Part shown: one piece after another, positions 34,792-46,200 of the stretch | How the letters are laid out: each line of letters opens with the position of its first letter | How positions within the stretch are numbered: position 1 is the first letter of the stretch | Assembly: GCA_947630745.1 (NCBI GenBank) | Contig: CANRIT010000008.1 | Coordinates: 1 to 58,902 of the forward strand | Length of the DNA: 58,902 nucleotides | Source of the DNA: an uncultured Clostridia bacterium | Lineage (GTDB): Bacteria > Bacillota > Clostridia > Christensenellales > UBA1242 | Direction of reading: 5' to 3' | Notes under the pieces: generated by a model | What the model was told of the DNA's origin: nothing | The model's input: the letters and a program-made list of their open reading frames with translations, nothing else | Database searches by the model: none | Made by a program: the position numbers and the translations under genes

Positions 34792-35418
34792 ATGGAATAT
34801 GTGCAATTTGACGGGGAAATTGACCGCGCACTTATTAAAAGTTTAAATATAGTTATAAAAAATTCACAAATAGGCAAAGGGGTAAAAATTTACAGCAATG
34901 TGTGTGTTGAAAATAGCACGATTGAAGATGGTGCAACAATTGATGTAAATAGTTATATATGCGCGTCCAAAATAGGCAAAAACAGCTATGTTTCATCCAG
35001 TTTTGTGGAAAATTCGCGTGTTGGGGCAAATTGCAAGGTTGGACCATTTGCACATTTAAGAGAAAATGCAAATGTACAAGACAATTGCAGGGTAGGCAAT
35101 TTTGTTGAAATTAAAAATTCCACAATCGGTTCGGGTAGTAAAATGGCACATTTGGCGTATATTGGCGATGCGGATATTGGCAAAAATTGCAACATTGGCT
35201 GTGGGGTGGTGTTTTGCAACTATAATGGAAAAATAAAACAGCGTTCGATTTTAAAAGACAATGTGTTTGTTGGCTCAAATGCAAATATAATTGCGCCCGT
35301 CACAATTGAAGAAAATGCTTTTATTGCGGCGGGCAGCACAATCAATTTAGATGTGCCAGCAAATAAACTTGCAATTGCTCGTGCTAGGCAGGAAAATAAA
35401 GATAGAAAAAATAATTAA
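34792..35418 (+). CDS. Stand-alone GlmU C-terminal acetyltransferase domain
   Basis: 208 residues of left-handed beta-helix hexapeptide repeats matching the acetyltransferase half of bifunctional GlmU, which makes N-acetylglucosamine-1-phosphate for peptidoglycan. Residues known in E. coli GlmU are kept: the Arg in HLREN, Lys in FVEIKN, catalytic His and Tyr in MAHLAYIGD, and NYNGK. The C-terminus LAIARARQENK is also typical. The 230-residue uridyltransferase domain is absent, with no trace upstream. TTTGGAG precedes the ATG. A separate uridyltransferase would be needed. Confidence 0.85.
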   Translation: MEYVQFDGEIDRALIKSLNIVIKNSQIGKGVKIYSNVCVENSTIEDGATIDVNSYICASKIGKNSYVSSSFVENSRVGANCKVGPFAHLRENANVQDNCRVGNFVEIKNSTIGSGSKMAHLAYIGDADIGKNCNIGCGVVFCNYNGKIKQRSILKDNVFVGSNANIIAPVTIEENAFIAAGSTINLDVPANKLAIARARQENKDRKNN

Positions 35419-35715
35419 AATTTTAAAAAATTATTAAAAAACATTAAAAAATCAATAAAAATTACGCAATTTTTAATAAAATTTATAAAAAAATTTACAA
35501 AAATCATAAAAAAACAAACTATAAAAAATATAATATAAATTACAAAGAAATACTAAAAATTAGTTTTATTTAAATTTTTAAATATATTTTTGGCTAAACA
35601 AATAATTTTTTTATTGATGTGGAGTAAAAAAGTTTAAAAAATTTTTAAAAATGCTAAAAAAATTAATATAAAATGATTAAAAATCAATAAATTTTATAAA
35701 TTAATTGGATAATTT
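35419..35715. other. AT-rich gene-free region
   Basis: About 300 bases, nearly all A and T with long A and T runs. No ORF, no clear promoter and no stable hairpin seen before the terminator at 35716-35740. Confidence 0.6.
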
Positions 35716-35740
35716 AAAAAAAATAGGCGATTGCCTATTT
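35716..35740 (-). terminator. Terminator of the yabP-yabQ-divIC-kinase operon
   Basis: AAATAGGC (35721-35728 plus strand) with GCCTATTT (35733-35740), 4-nt loop, T run on the minus strand; it overlaps the stop codon of the kinase gene. Confidence 0.8.
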
Positions 35741-36280
35741 AGTATTTTGATTTAAATATTCATCATAAATTTTTTGTGCAACCTCTTCTGGTGTTAAATT
35801 TTTGGTGTTAATAACAAGGTCATAATTTTCCATATGTAAATTGTCAATCCCATACAGCTCTTGATAACGCACATTTTCCATATTCCAGCGATGTTTAAGT
35901 TTTTTTATTGCGGTTGGAACATCTTCTGCAAATTCGCTTTCTCTATTGTCGCCAACCAGTCGCTTGCCAGCCTCTTGCCAATCAATATCCAAATACACCT
36001 TAAAACTTTTTGGAATAAAGTGCCAAGCAAGTCTGCTGTCAACAACCAAATTGTCATTTAAGCGCGTTTTGCCAATTTCTATAAGATTGCTATCAACTTG
36101 TTTATCCACCTTCTTGTACTCTTCCATAGTAAAATTGGTTATACTTCCAAAGCCCAAATCCATGGCCGCCTTTCTAAACGCACTACCAGCGGAAATGTAT
36201 TCAAACCCATATTTATCGCACAAAATTTTGCTTGCCGCCCCTTTGCCGCTGCATGGTTTGCCCGTTATTGTAATAATCAT
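35735..36280 (-). CDS. Cytidylate kinase-like P-loop kinase
   Basis: 181 residues with Walker A GKPCSGKG at residues 7-14, then ISAGSAFRKAA and a Lid-like region with Arg. The length and pattern are closer to the short archaeal-type CMP kinases than to classic 220-residue Cmk. Nucleotide phosphorylation is inferred. GGAGGTG precedes the ATG, which overlaps the divIC stop as ATGA. It is the last gene of the yabP-yabQ-divIC run. Confidence 0.8.
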   Translation of the reverse strand: MIITITGKPCSGKGAASKILCDKYGFEYISAGSAFRKAAMDLGFGSITNFTMEEYKKVDKQVDSNLIEIGKTRLNDNLVVDSRLAWHFIPKSFKVYLDIDWQEAGKRLVGDNRESEFAEDVPTAIKKLKHRWNMENVRYQELYGIDNLHMENYDLVINTKNLTPEEVAQKIYDEYLNQNTK

Positions 36281-36492
36281 AACGACACCTCCAAATTATC
36301 AAATTTGTAAGTTATGTTTGCCGAACTGCTTACCTTGTCTTTAAGCTGCTCCAACTGCTGCTGTTGCTTGTTAATTTTGTTTTGCTTAATGTTGTTGTTT
36401 ACAATAAGCGCAATGTTAACAACCAGCAACAAAAACAAAATGGCAAAAGCCAAGCCAAGCAAAAGTTTAATTTTTGTGGGTAGATTTTTCAT
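36277..36492 (-). CDS. divIC: DivIC/FtsB-like cell-division protein
   Basis: 71 residues: short basic N-terminus, one membrane span (about residues 8-31), and a Gln-rich coiled coil (KQNKINKQQQQLEQLKDKV). This form fits DivIC/FtsL, which recruit septal wall synthesis. Sequence alone would be weak, but the order yabP-yabQ-divIC is the same as in Bacillus subtilis and supports the name. Shorter than the 125-residue Bacillus protein. It overlaps yabQ by 26 nt and the kinase gene by 4 nt. Confidence 0.75.
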   Translation of the reverse strand: MKNLPTKIKLLLGLAFAILFLLLVVNIALIVNNNIKQNKINKQQQQLEQLKDKVSSSANITYKFDNLEVSL

Positions 36493-36820
36493 TTTTAGTT
36501 AACCTCTTAAACAGATTATACCACTTATTTTGCAAAAACACAACTGATTTTGCACACAGTTTTTTAACCCAAAAAATCCCCAACAAAAATGCAAAAAGCA
36601 AGGCAGGCGGATATTTACCAAAATTATAAAAATTTATAAAAAATACATAAAAAATACCAAAAAATGCGCAAAAAATGCCATTAAAAATGGATTTTAAGTA
36701 AATTTTTTGAAAATTTTTTAAAAATATAACTGAAAAAATTTGATAAACAAATCCCAAAATTATGCCAAAAAATAAAAACAATAAAAAGCAATTTAATTGG
36801 TTTAGAGTTATAAAAATCAT
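36467..36820 (-). CDS. yabQ: YabQ-like spore cortex membrane protein
   Basis: 117 residues with about four membrane spans, rich in Phe, and a basic C-terminus. YabQ is needed for spore cortex formation in Bacillus. Sequence similarity is only suggestive (LFFGIILGFVYQIFSVIF); the position between yabP and divIC makes the call. It overlaps yabP by 4 nt (ATGA). Confidence 0.7.
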   Translation of the reverse strand: MIFITLNQLNCFLLFLFFGIILGFVYQIFSVIFLKNFQKIYLKSIFNGIFCAFFGIFYVFFINFYNFGKYPPALLFAFLLGIFWVKKLCAKSVVFLQNKWYNLFKRLTKNEKSTHKN

Positions 36821-37101
36821 TTAAACAATTTCCTAAAAAATGGAATTTTTTCTGATTTATCCAGATATTTAATTGAATTTATTGTGCCAGAAATTTCCGC
36901 CTTAAAATTTGCGTTATCCAGTTTTATCAGCTCCAAATTTTGCCCAGAAATAGATAGTCCACCAAAATTTGTGTCAAGCTGAATAAGGTCGGTTTTAAGT
37001 GAAATTACCTTGTTTGTGCCACTCACCACCAGATAATTACGGTTGTTAAGCGTTAGGGTTTGCGATTTGTCTACTTTTTTATTATCTTCTAAATTTTCCA
37101 T
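36817..37101 (-). CDS. yabP: YabP/YqfC-family sporulation protein
   Basis: 94 residues. The family pattern LTLNNRNYLVVSGTNKVISL, then QLDTNFGGLSISGQNLELIKLD and GTINSIKYLD, is clear. YabP takes part in spore cortex assembly in Bacillus. It is the first gene of the yabP-yabQ-divIC-kinase operon. TATAAT ends 5 nt before the ATG and there is no ribosome site, so the message is probably leaderless. It indicates that the lineage forms spores or descends from spore formers. Confidence 0.85.
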   Translation of the reverse strand: MENLEDNKKVDKSQTLTLNNRNYLVVSGTNKVISLKTDLIQLDTNFGGLSISGQNLELIKLDNANFKAEISGTINSIKYLDKSEKIPFFRKLFK

Positions 37102-37106
37102 ATTAC

Positions 37107-37186
37107 ATTATATTTTTTTTATATTTTTTTATGTTTTTTTATTTTAATTATTTGACAAATTACTACAATTATATTTATAATATAAT
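37107..37186. promoter_or_regulatory. Divergent promoters of yabP and the giant lipoprotein
   Basis: Minus strand: TATAAT at 37112-37107, 5 nt before the yabP ATG. Plus strand: TTGACA (37152-37157), 18-nt spacer, TATAAT (37176-37181), giving a leader of about 60 nt to the giant gene. Confidence 0.65.
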
Positions 37187-37246
37187 TAGTTACAACAAAA
37201 TAAAATAAATTTTGCAAAATTGGTTAGATTAATTTTAAGGGGTAAT

Positions 37247-40200
37247 ATGAAAAAATTTTGTTCAATTTTGGTGGTAATTTTTGCACTATGTATGGGTGTG
37301 ATTTTTTCCGCCTGCAAAGATAACTACAAATTTGATATGAAATTTTATTTAAACGACAAAGCGGTTAGTGAAGTCAATTTGTATATTGACGAAAATGACC
37401 ATACCGACACTATGCCGATGCGGGTGGAATTTTCCAAAATTAAGGCGGGCAAAATTTCGCCAGTTGAACTTACAATTGACCAGCCGGGCGTGGCATTAAT
37501 AACAAACGAACAACTTAGCGGCAAAACATACAGTTTTAGCATAACCGCGCTTTCCCCAATTAAACAAGCCAAACTTACCATGCACCACTTGTCTTCAAAC
37601 AAAACGGCAAGCGTAACGCTAAACATTCATCAGCGCAGCAAAACAATAACGAATCTAAACAAAACATATGTGGTAGGCATTCCAACCAGCGGCGCGCGCA
37701 CAGCCACAATTGATGCAAAACAGTTACTAAATTTTAACGGCACAGAAGATGTGTACTTTACGGGCAATTTGCCAGTTGGCGTAAATGTGGACCAACAAAT
37801 TTCCATTGACGGCAAAAACTACATTTCGTCCATAAGCGTGTCAAGCGAGGTGACAAATGGGACGGAAGTTGACCTTACCCCAGTGTTTAGCATCCCAGAT
37901 TTTTACACGCAAGAGTTAGATGAAAAGGTTAGGATAAAATTTGTGCGCCTAATAAACGCGGACGACATAAATTTTGAACTTAACAACTTTAACACCCAAC
38001 ACCAAAGCCCAAGTTATCAAGCGGACTATTTGGCGGGCAAACCAATTGTGCTGCTTAATAATGATGAGCAATATAGGCAGTTAAAACTTGGCATTTCAAT
38101 TGGCCAAACGGACAACGACAAGCGCATTTACAGCGCGCTTTACGCCCAGCCAGAATTTGACAATAGTTCGTGCTTCACTTTTGATGAAATTGAAGACGGC
38201 TTTAAAATAAGCGCAATTGCTTATACAGATAGGCAAACAGTAAATTTGCACTTCTATCCAAACGCGGATTATGTTGGTGAAGTTTTGCCAATAGACAAAT
38301 CGCTTATCCTTTCAAGCCAATATCGCGCGCTTGATTTGGACGTGTATTTGCAGGACGAAAAGCAAAACGATTTAAACAAACTTACCATTTACGACACCTA
38401 TTATAATCAACTTGGCGGCAAGTTTAATTTTGCTCCATATGTTGTTGAATCAAAATCGATTGCGGGCATAGCGCAGTTTAACTACATGCGTTTGGTTGTG
38501 CCAAACTATTGCTTGGACGCAAAAATTGCGGACGATGGGCTTAATGAGGTGTATTTAAATCACCAATACAACGCGGACGGCAGCGAATCGTTCACTCAGT
38601 TATTAACGGAAAAACAAGGCAATGTAAAATCAAACAAAACCTTACTTCAAATATTTAAAAACGGCCAACCAATAAAGTTTTGGTATGATAGCAATTCGTC
38701 CTCATTTATCTCGGAAAGTTTTGTTGAAACGGACGATATATTTATTAGATATACAGAAAGTGAGCAGCATACACATGAAGAAAATCCAACGCTTAAAATT
38801 GAAAACTTCTTTAAACCTAATGGCGAAAATGTATATTTTGAAAGTGCAACCCCAATGCCAAGCAACAAAACCCTTACCTTTAATGCGGATTATGGCGTAA
38901 CCGATTTTGATTTGTTTGCTGGCACGGTTGATGAAAAAAATACATTTAATTATTTGAAAGCGAACGATGCTAACATCAAGGCGGAACATATTGCAATCAA
39001 AAAGTCAGACACACAAAAATACGCGCTTAACATTGCCAACGTTTTAGGTAAACTTGTAAACGGCGATGCGCGCAAGGTGGAAAACACCCAGTTTAATTTA
39101 ACAATTGCGGGCAACGAAAATCAAACCAATTTGGTCAAAATTGGCGTGAGTCAAGCGGACTATAACTTCCAAGCAAATTTAACTAGCACAACGCTAGATT
39201 ATGTTTCTAACAACACATTAAACAGCCTTATCTATTTAAATTTTACCGATGCAGACTTGGGTAACTACACTTTGACCATTTCACAAAACAGCGGAATAAC
39301 AAAATCAATCCCAGTGTTTATCTATCAAGATGCAAGCGCTGAAGATTTTGGTGATTTAAATTTTGTTGCGGGTGGCGAATATATTTCAAACAACAGTGTG
39401 GACGGCAAGGTCTACGAAGATATCGAGGCGGACTACATTGTGCCAGCGGACGAAAACAATTCGCTTGGCATTTATGTGGACAATTTAAGCAAGTTCAATT
39501 TGACCTACAACCAAACCAAATTTTACAATTTCAGCCTGTCGCGCAGCATGCAATATTTTAATAATAGCGCGTCAAAAGAAAATAGGGAGGCGGAAGATTT
39601 TTCTAGCTACACCATGTTTGACAACGACTTTATGGCGGAAAACAACATTGCCTTTGGCGCGTACTTTACCTTTACCACCAACAAAAAAGAAAAACCAGAG
39701 GCGGGCTATTTTGAAGGCGGAAAAAACTATTTGCAACTTAATTTTGAACTTGCAAATAGATATAGTTTTGCAAACATTTTGTCCGAACCAACCGCAAATG
39801 AAGAAAACAAGATAACCAAAACAATTTCGTTTTACATTTACAAAAAGTTGAACCAAGCCGACTTTGAAATAACTTCAACCAACAACAACATTTATTACAA
39901 CAACTATTTGGCATACAATTTTGAAAACGAGAGCAAGGTTAGTTTAAATTTAACCTGTTTAAAAAACGAAGATATTTGGTATTATCTTAATGAAGTGTCA
40001 TGGCAACAGACAGCAGACTTAAACATTGCAGATGATGTGGCAAATTATTACACTCAAACTGAAAATGAAAAAGTCAACGAGTTCGCGACCAAACTTGATT
40101 TGCAATTTTTAAAACAACCAAATGCGGGCGCGTACTATGTGTTTACTGCCACGCTTACCCAGTTTAATAAATCGATAACAATTTACAAGCGGGTGGATGT

Positions 40201-43200
40201 GAGTGTGCCAGTAATTACAAACTCAATTTCAATTGACGGAATAAATTACGACCTAAACGGCAACCCATATTTAGACCTTCAACTTGACGCCATTGGTGAG
40301 GACGGCTACACACTAGGCTACAATCAAACACCAACTGGCAACATCACACATCCTGGTGTAAATTTGTTTGTGCTGACCTATAGTGAAGTTTCAAGAAATT
40401 ACACCATTTCAGCAAACAGCGGAAACATTACATTTAATGGCAACAAAATTTTGGTAAGCGGCAGTTTGGGTAACAATTTAAAACTGCTGGTTGTGGCAAG
40501 CGATGTTATAAAAAACGATTTAAATGGTAGTTACACAACCATCACTGAATTCACTCAAAAATTTATAAATCCAAATGAGCTTGATTATAAAACGCTTACC
40601 AACAATCCATATTTGGGCGCATACAAAATTATTGACCTATACATAACTGATGGCAGTCAGGCCAGCCCAATAATTATTGATAGCGCGCAAGATTTTGCAA
40701 ATTTGGAAAGTTATGCAAACATCAACGACAAATGGTTTGTTATAACCCGCGACATAAATCTGCAAAGTTTAACCGCACCAATTTCAAAATTTGGCGGGCA
40801 TATAATCACTTTGCAAGACGAAATTGTAAACCTTGATGTTTCGCTTAACAACAACGTGCCAAACTTGATTACTCAAATTGTAAGCCAAGGAACAATTAAA
40901 AATGTTGCGTTTAATGTTAACTATAATTACAACTACAACAACGCACAAGGCACAATAAATTTGGGTGTTATAGGCAATAACGCGGGCGAACTAAATTATG
41001 TTTATGTAACCTTTGGCGGCAATGCAAATTTTGAGCAGACTGGCAATGTGTACTTTGGCGGGCTGGTTGGATACAACACGGGCAAAATTAATTATAGAAC
41101 ACAGCAGGCAACCAGTGCGGAAATTATAAAGTCAAACAAAAGCGCGGTAACAAATTTAACCACATTCAACCTTTTGGGCAATGCGGAAGTGTATTTTGGC
41201 GGACTGGTCGGCTACAACACGGGCGAGATTGGCGGGGAAGAATTTAACTCCAACTCAGACGGGTCAGAAAAGCGCGTGGAATTTGCAAGCAATGTAAGCA
41301 GTGGGGCAACCGCACAAATCGACATCAATTCAAATTTAACAAATCAGTCGTCAGCAGTGGGCGGATTGGTTGGCTACAACAACGCGGGCAAAATTAACAA
41401 GGTGCTTGTGCGCGGAAATATTGTTGGCACAAACAACCTTGGCGGCATTATTGGTAAAAATTCAACAACTTCCAAAAATGCACAAATAGGCTATCAGCAA
41501 GAAACAATAAACAACATTACACTTGGCGGGCAGGATGCATTTGAAATTTCCGATTGCATAAGTCAGGTTATAATTTCGGGCAATAACAACATCGGCGGCG
41601 TGGTTGGGCAGGACACAAATGGCAGATACTATAACTGCGCATATCAAATTTATCAACTTAACAGCGTGCTTACTGGTGACGATTCGGTTGGCGGCATAGC
41701 AGGATATTCGCTTAACGGTTGGTTTAATTATTGCTATGTGTTCAGCTACAAGTGGGATTATTCCGCACTGTCAACAATGGTGGAAAGCGAAGTTAATTCT
41801 GCTGACATAGTTGGCAAAAATTATGTGGCTGGCTTGGTGGGCAAGGCGGCTTCAAGTTGGAGCGACACATCTTCAACTTCAACCCAGTCGCTAGTTGTGT
41901 TACAAAGCAGCGTAAACGCCTACTTAAAAGCCACAGAAGCTAAAAACAACAGTTTATCTGGCATATTAAATGTAAGTGAAGAAAACTCAAGTCAAATTCA
42001 ACTTTCCGCAATTTACAACGCGTACTTTATGGGCAAGTTGGACGGAAATTATCTAACTGGTACAAATAATTTAATTCTTTCAAATAAAATGACTGGCAGC
42101 CATAGGGCAGCATATGGCAATGTTTACTCAGTTATTTATGAAGGCGATAAAAATGTCGAGGCAAGTTATAACACGCCATTTGACCCAAAAACAACATCTA
42201 GTGAAATTGGAGTTTGGGGTAAAGACGAACAACTTAATGGCGGATATATCTACATATTAAAAGACGGCAAACCTTTGTTTGAACTTAGCCCAACAAACAT
42301 TAATGCAACACTTATTGAAAACACAAATGTTCGCGGTGCGTATAAAATTAACGACAACACACTATATTTAAGCTATTACAACTTCAACCTTGGTTTAAGC
42401 GCGGACAATCAAACAATATTAAATGCGCTTCAAAGGTACAACACCTATCCAATTTTGTCGAACGGGCAGGATATTGTTGGGCTTATGAATTTTGATTGGC
42501 AGCCAGAAGAGATAAAAACGCTTAGGTTGTTAACACAATCGCAAAACAGCATTTTGCAAATTGTTGACGGCAATATTGTGGTTACAAATATAGGCACAAC
42601 AAGCATAGAATTTTCTTCCCTATTAAACCCAAGCAAAAAAGCGGTGGTAAATGTTGTGGTTGGCTATCCTTTTGGCACGCAGTTTAGTTTAAGGGAAAGT
42701 TTAACTTCGCTTGCCAATTTGTCAAGCACATCCACCTTTAATGTTGGTGTAAACAAAACGCGTGAAATTGTATCAACTTTTGCGGGCGCAGTAAGTTTAG
42801 ATAACGGCAATTTAACTAGCTATAACTATACCGTTTCAAATCAAATTAAGTATAAAGTTACTGCAGAATTTGATGACGAAGATAGGCAGGAAGAATTTGC
42901 GGAATTTATAACCAACAGCGTAACAATTGGCGGGCAAGGATTTGTTTTAGATGAAGATAAATATTCGCTTGTTGCAAATAATTTAACCATCTCGGTTTTC
43001 AAGCGTTTTGAAGGCGAAATTCGCTTTACTGTTTTGCCAGTTTTGGAAGTAAATTCATTTGGCACAACACTTGCAACCATAACTGACGAAAATATGGCGG
43101 TAGACTTTAATTTCTTCACCCTTGCGGGCGCAACCAAGGTGGAAACTCAAAGCAACAATTTGGTGGTTTATCCAAACACAGCATTGGAAGATAGCAACAG

Positions 43201-46200
43201 CTTTAAAGTTGACATTACAACCGACTTTGAATATAGCGAAGAAGACCTTGATTTCACTTCGCCTGATTCAAAACTGCAAATACAAATTTATATTGACGGC
43301 GATTTGGTTGGTTTGTCCAGCACAAACATTTTGGATATAATCGATTTTGCCACACTAGACGGCAGCAAAAAAATAACCTACAACAGCGCTACTCAAAAGC
43401 AGACCTTGTCGTTTAACATCAGATTTAACACGCTTGCAAATTTGGCTAGCGACAGCACGTCTCACAAAATTAGGTTTCAGTTTATTGTTAATAGCGGAAG
43501 TGAATACATGGTGCAAAACAGCGCGGTGTTCAACTTGTTGCCACAACAAATCCGCAACATAAACATCCGCAACTATCAGTACAATCCAAACAGCGAAGAT
43601 AAAATTGTGGAAAGTTCGTATCTGTATCCAAGCACATCTTCAAGCGAAAGTTATGGTTTGATTATCATTGATATGTATCCGCTTAATGGCTATTTTGACT
43701 ATCTTGAAATCCGCGACACAACAAACACTTCTTCACGCGTAAACTTTGTGCAAGTTGACAGCGAATTTAGGCGTGTGGGCATGGATACCCCAACCGCGGA
43801 CGGCGGAAAACGGCTTGTTAAACTATCTGACTATGACGGCAAGGTTTATGCGCTTACCCAAATTGCCTTTAATGCGGAAGAAATTACGCACAACATTGAA
43901 GTGCGCGCGTACATAAACACAGCAAGCGGACCATCACTTTTACTTAGCGCAACCAAGCAATTTGAAGTAAGGTTGCAGCCCGAAGTTGTTGTTGAATATC
44001 TAACCCCAAGCCGTGCCTTGTTTGACCGCGCAATCAACAACGAGGCAAATCGCAAAAACCAACTGGCCTATGGGGTGGATGCGGAATTTAGGCTTGTAAC
44101 CAACAACCTTTCTGGTTTGCAACCAAGTTTAAGTTTTGTTGATAGCGACCTAAATATCAGCGAGTATTTCAGTTTGCAAGCAATTGGTAATAATTATTAT
44201 AGGTTATACAGTTTAAAACAAACCAACGACCTAATTAACAAAACCGTGCATGTTGGCTTTACTGGTGTGCGCGTGCTTAACACGGGCGAAGAGATTAGCA
44301 CAACCACTGGTTTTGACTTGACCATAACTTGGTTTATGGTGTACGGGGTAAGCCTTACAAATTCGCGCACAATTGGGCAAGATAGGCAACTTATTGGCAA
44401 CCTAGACAAGCCAATTGATTTTGAATTTTACTTTGCCTCGGGCGATGTAAGCTATTATTTAAACAATGGCGCATCTTATCATTATAGCGACAGCGTGGCA
44501 GATGCGGGCGAACAAAAAATTGTTAACATTTTAAAGGTGCTAAATGGTCAAAATGTGGACGGCAGCAGCGTAGACATTAGTGACTTATTGCACTGGTACG
44601 CACAAAACGACAATTTGGTTAGCGAAGACGATTTATCAACATATGGCGTAAATCTAAATAGGGGAACAACCCCACCACAATTAACGGTGGAAAGCAACGA
44701 CATACAATATTTGCAGTTGCAATTTAAATTGATAGAGCAAAATAACTATAAAGAAGTGGCGGTTTTAGGCGAAGACGAAACTGGCTTTGATTACACTTAT
44801 CAACTTAATTTTGTCCGTCAAGCACCGGTGTTTGATGCCGAACTTGTGGACAGCGAAAGCAAATTCTACACCATGGTAGGTGCAGGCACAAGGTACATTT
44901 TGGGTAAGGACCTGGAATTTAACAGCGACAACCCATATGTTCCATTCAGTTTGGATGTTGCTGAGTTTGACGGCAACGGACACACAATAAAAATCAGCGC
45001 GTTTGCCGACTTTGAAGGCAGAGATATAAGCGCGGGCTTGTTTACTGAAATTTCCGCCACCACAGTGGTTAAAAATTTGCAAGTGGAATATGTTTTGGGT
45101 GACATCCGTGGCGGAATTCGTCAGTTTGTTGCTGAAAATCCATACACTCTTGGCGGAGAAAATTCGCTTTACAACACAATAAACTTTGGTGGCATTGCAG
45201 TGCAAAACAACGGGGTAATAACCAATTGTAAAGTTACTGGCACGCTTGTGCTTAGCCAAACCAACATCGAACGCCCACAATCGGGTGTCAGCCCAATAAA
45301 TATTGGCGGCTTGGTGTTTGAAAATTCATCAAGCGCGTACATAACCAATTGCGTAAGTGAACTAAAAATTTCGTCCATGGCAAACATTGGCGGATTGGCA
45401 CACACCAACGCGGGCAAAATTTCATCTTCCTACTTTGATGCAAGCCAAAACAAAGGGCTTATCTACGCCTTCTTTACCTATGCACAAATTGACCCTAACA
45501 CGGGCAGTTCGTACGACCTTGTTGCAAATTCGGCTGGCTTTGTGTATCAAAATAGCGGGGCAATTGATATGTGCTATGTGGTTTCTGGTTCAACTTTAAG
45601 CAGCCAAAACAATAGTACTCTTGGCAACTTGGCGTCTAAAAACGATTTTGCTGGCTTTGCTTACACAAACTCTGGCACAATTTCTAACAGCTACACCAAC
45701 ATTGAAAAAATCGACCTAAACCTTGCAAGCTTTGCGGCATTTGTCTTCCGCAGTTCAAACAGCATAACCAATTGCTACACATACATAAACTCGGGCAACC
45801 AACTAATTAGTAGTCAATATTCGTTTGCGCCAGACAATGCTTTGACGGGCGAAGTGAATAATTGCTACACAGTTGTTACAAACGATGCCCAAACAAATAA
45901 CACAAATATTATTAAGAAAATTCAACTTAACAGTTTAACAACAAACGCACAAATTGAATCGCAGTTTAAAGGGTTTAGTTTTGGGGATAATGCGTCGGCT
46001 GTTTGGCAACTTAACGATACCGAATCACCAAAACTTCCAAAATTGTCTGCTACACTAGAAACAATGGCTTTTGATGACAAATTCGACACAAACCCTAACA
46101 CCAACGCCACATACGATATTGACGGCACAACCAAAAAGGTTACTCGTTTCTATGGCTGGCGCGATGTGGTGGTGTTTGACGAGGCGGTTATAATTGACGG

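Noticed and set aside
36277..36280. Possible TGA recoding, given the low GC content
   Set aside because: TGA ends several genes exactly at ATGA overlaps (divIC, yabP, first CPBP gene) and Trp is encoded by TGG, so the standard code applies.
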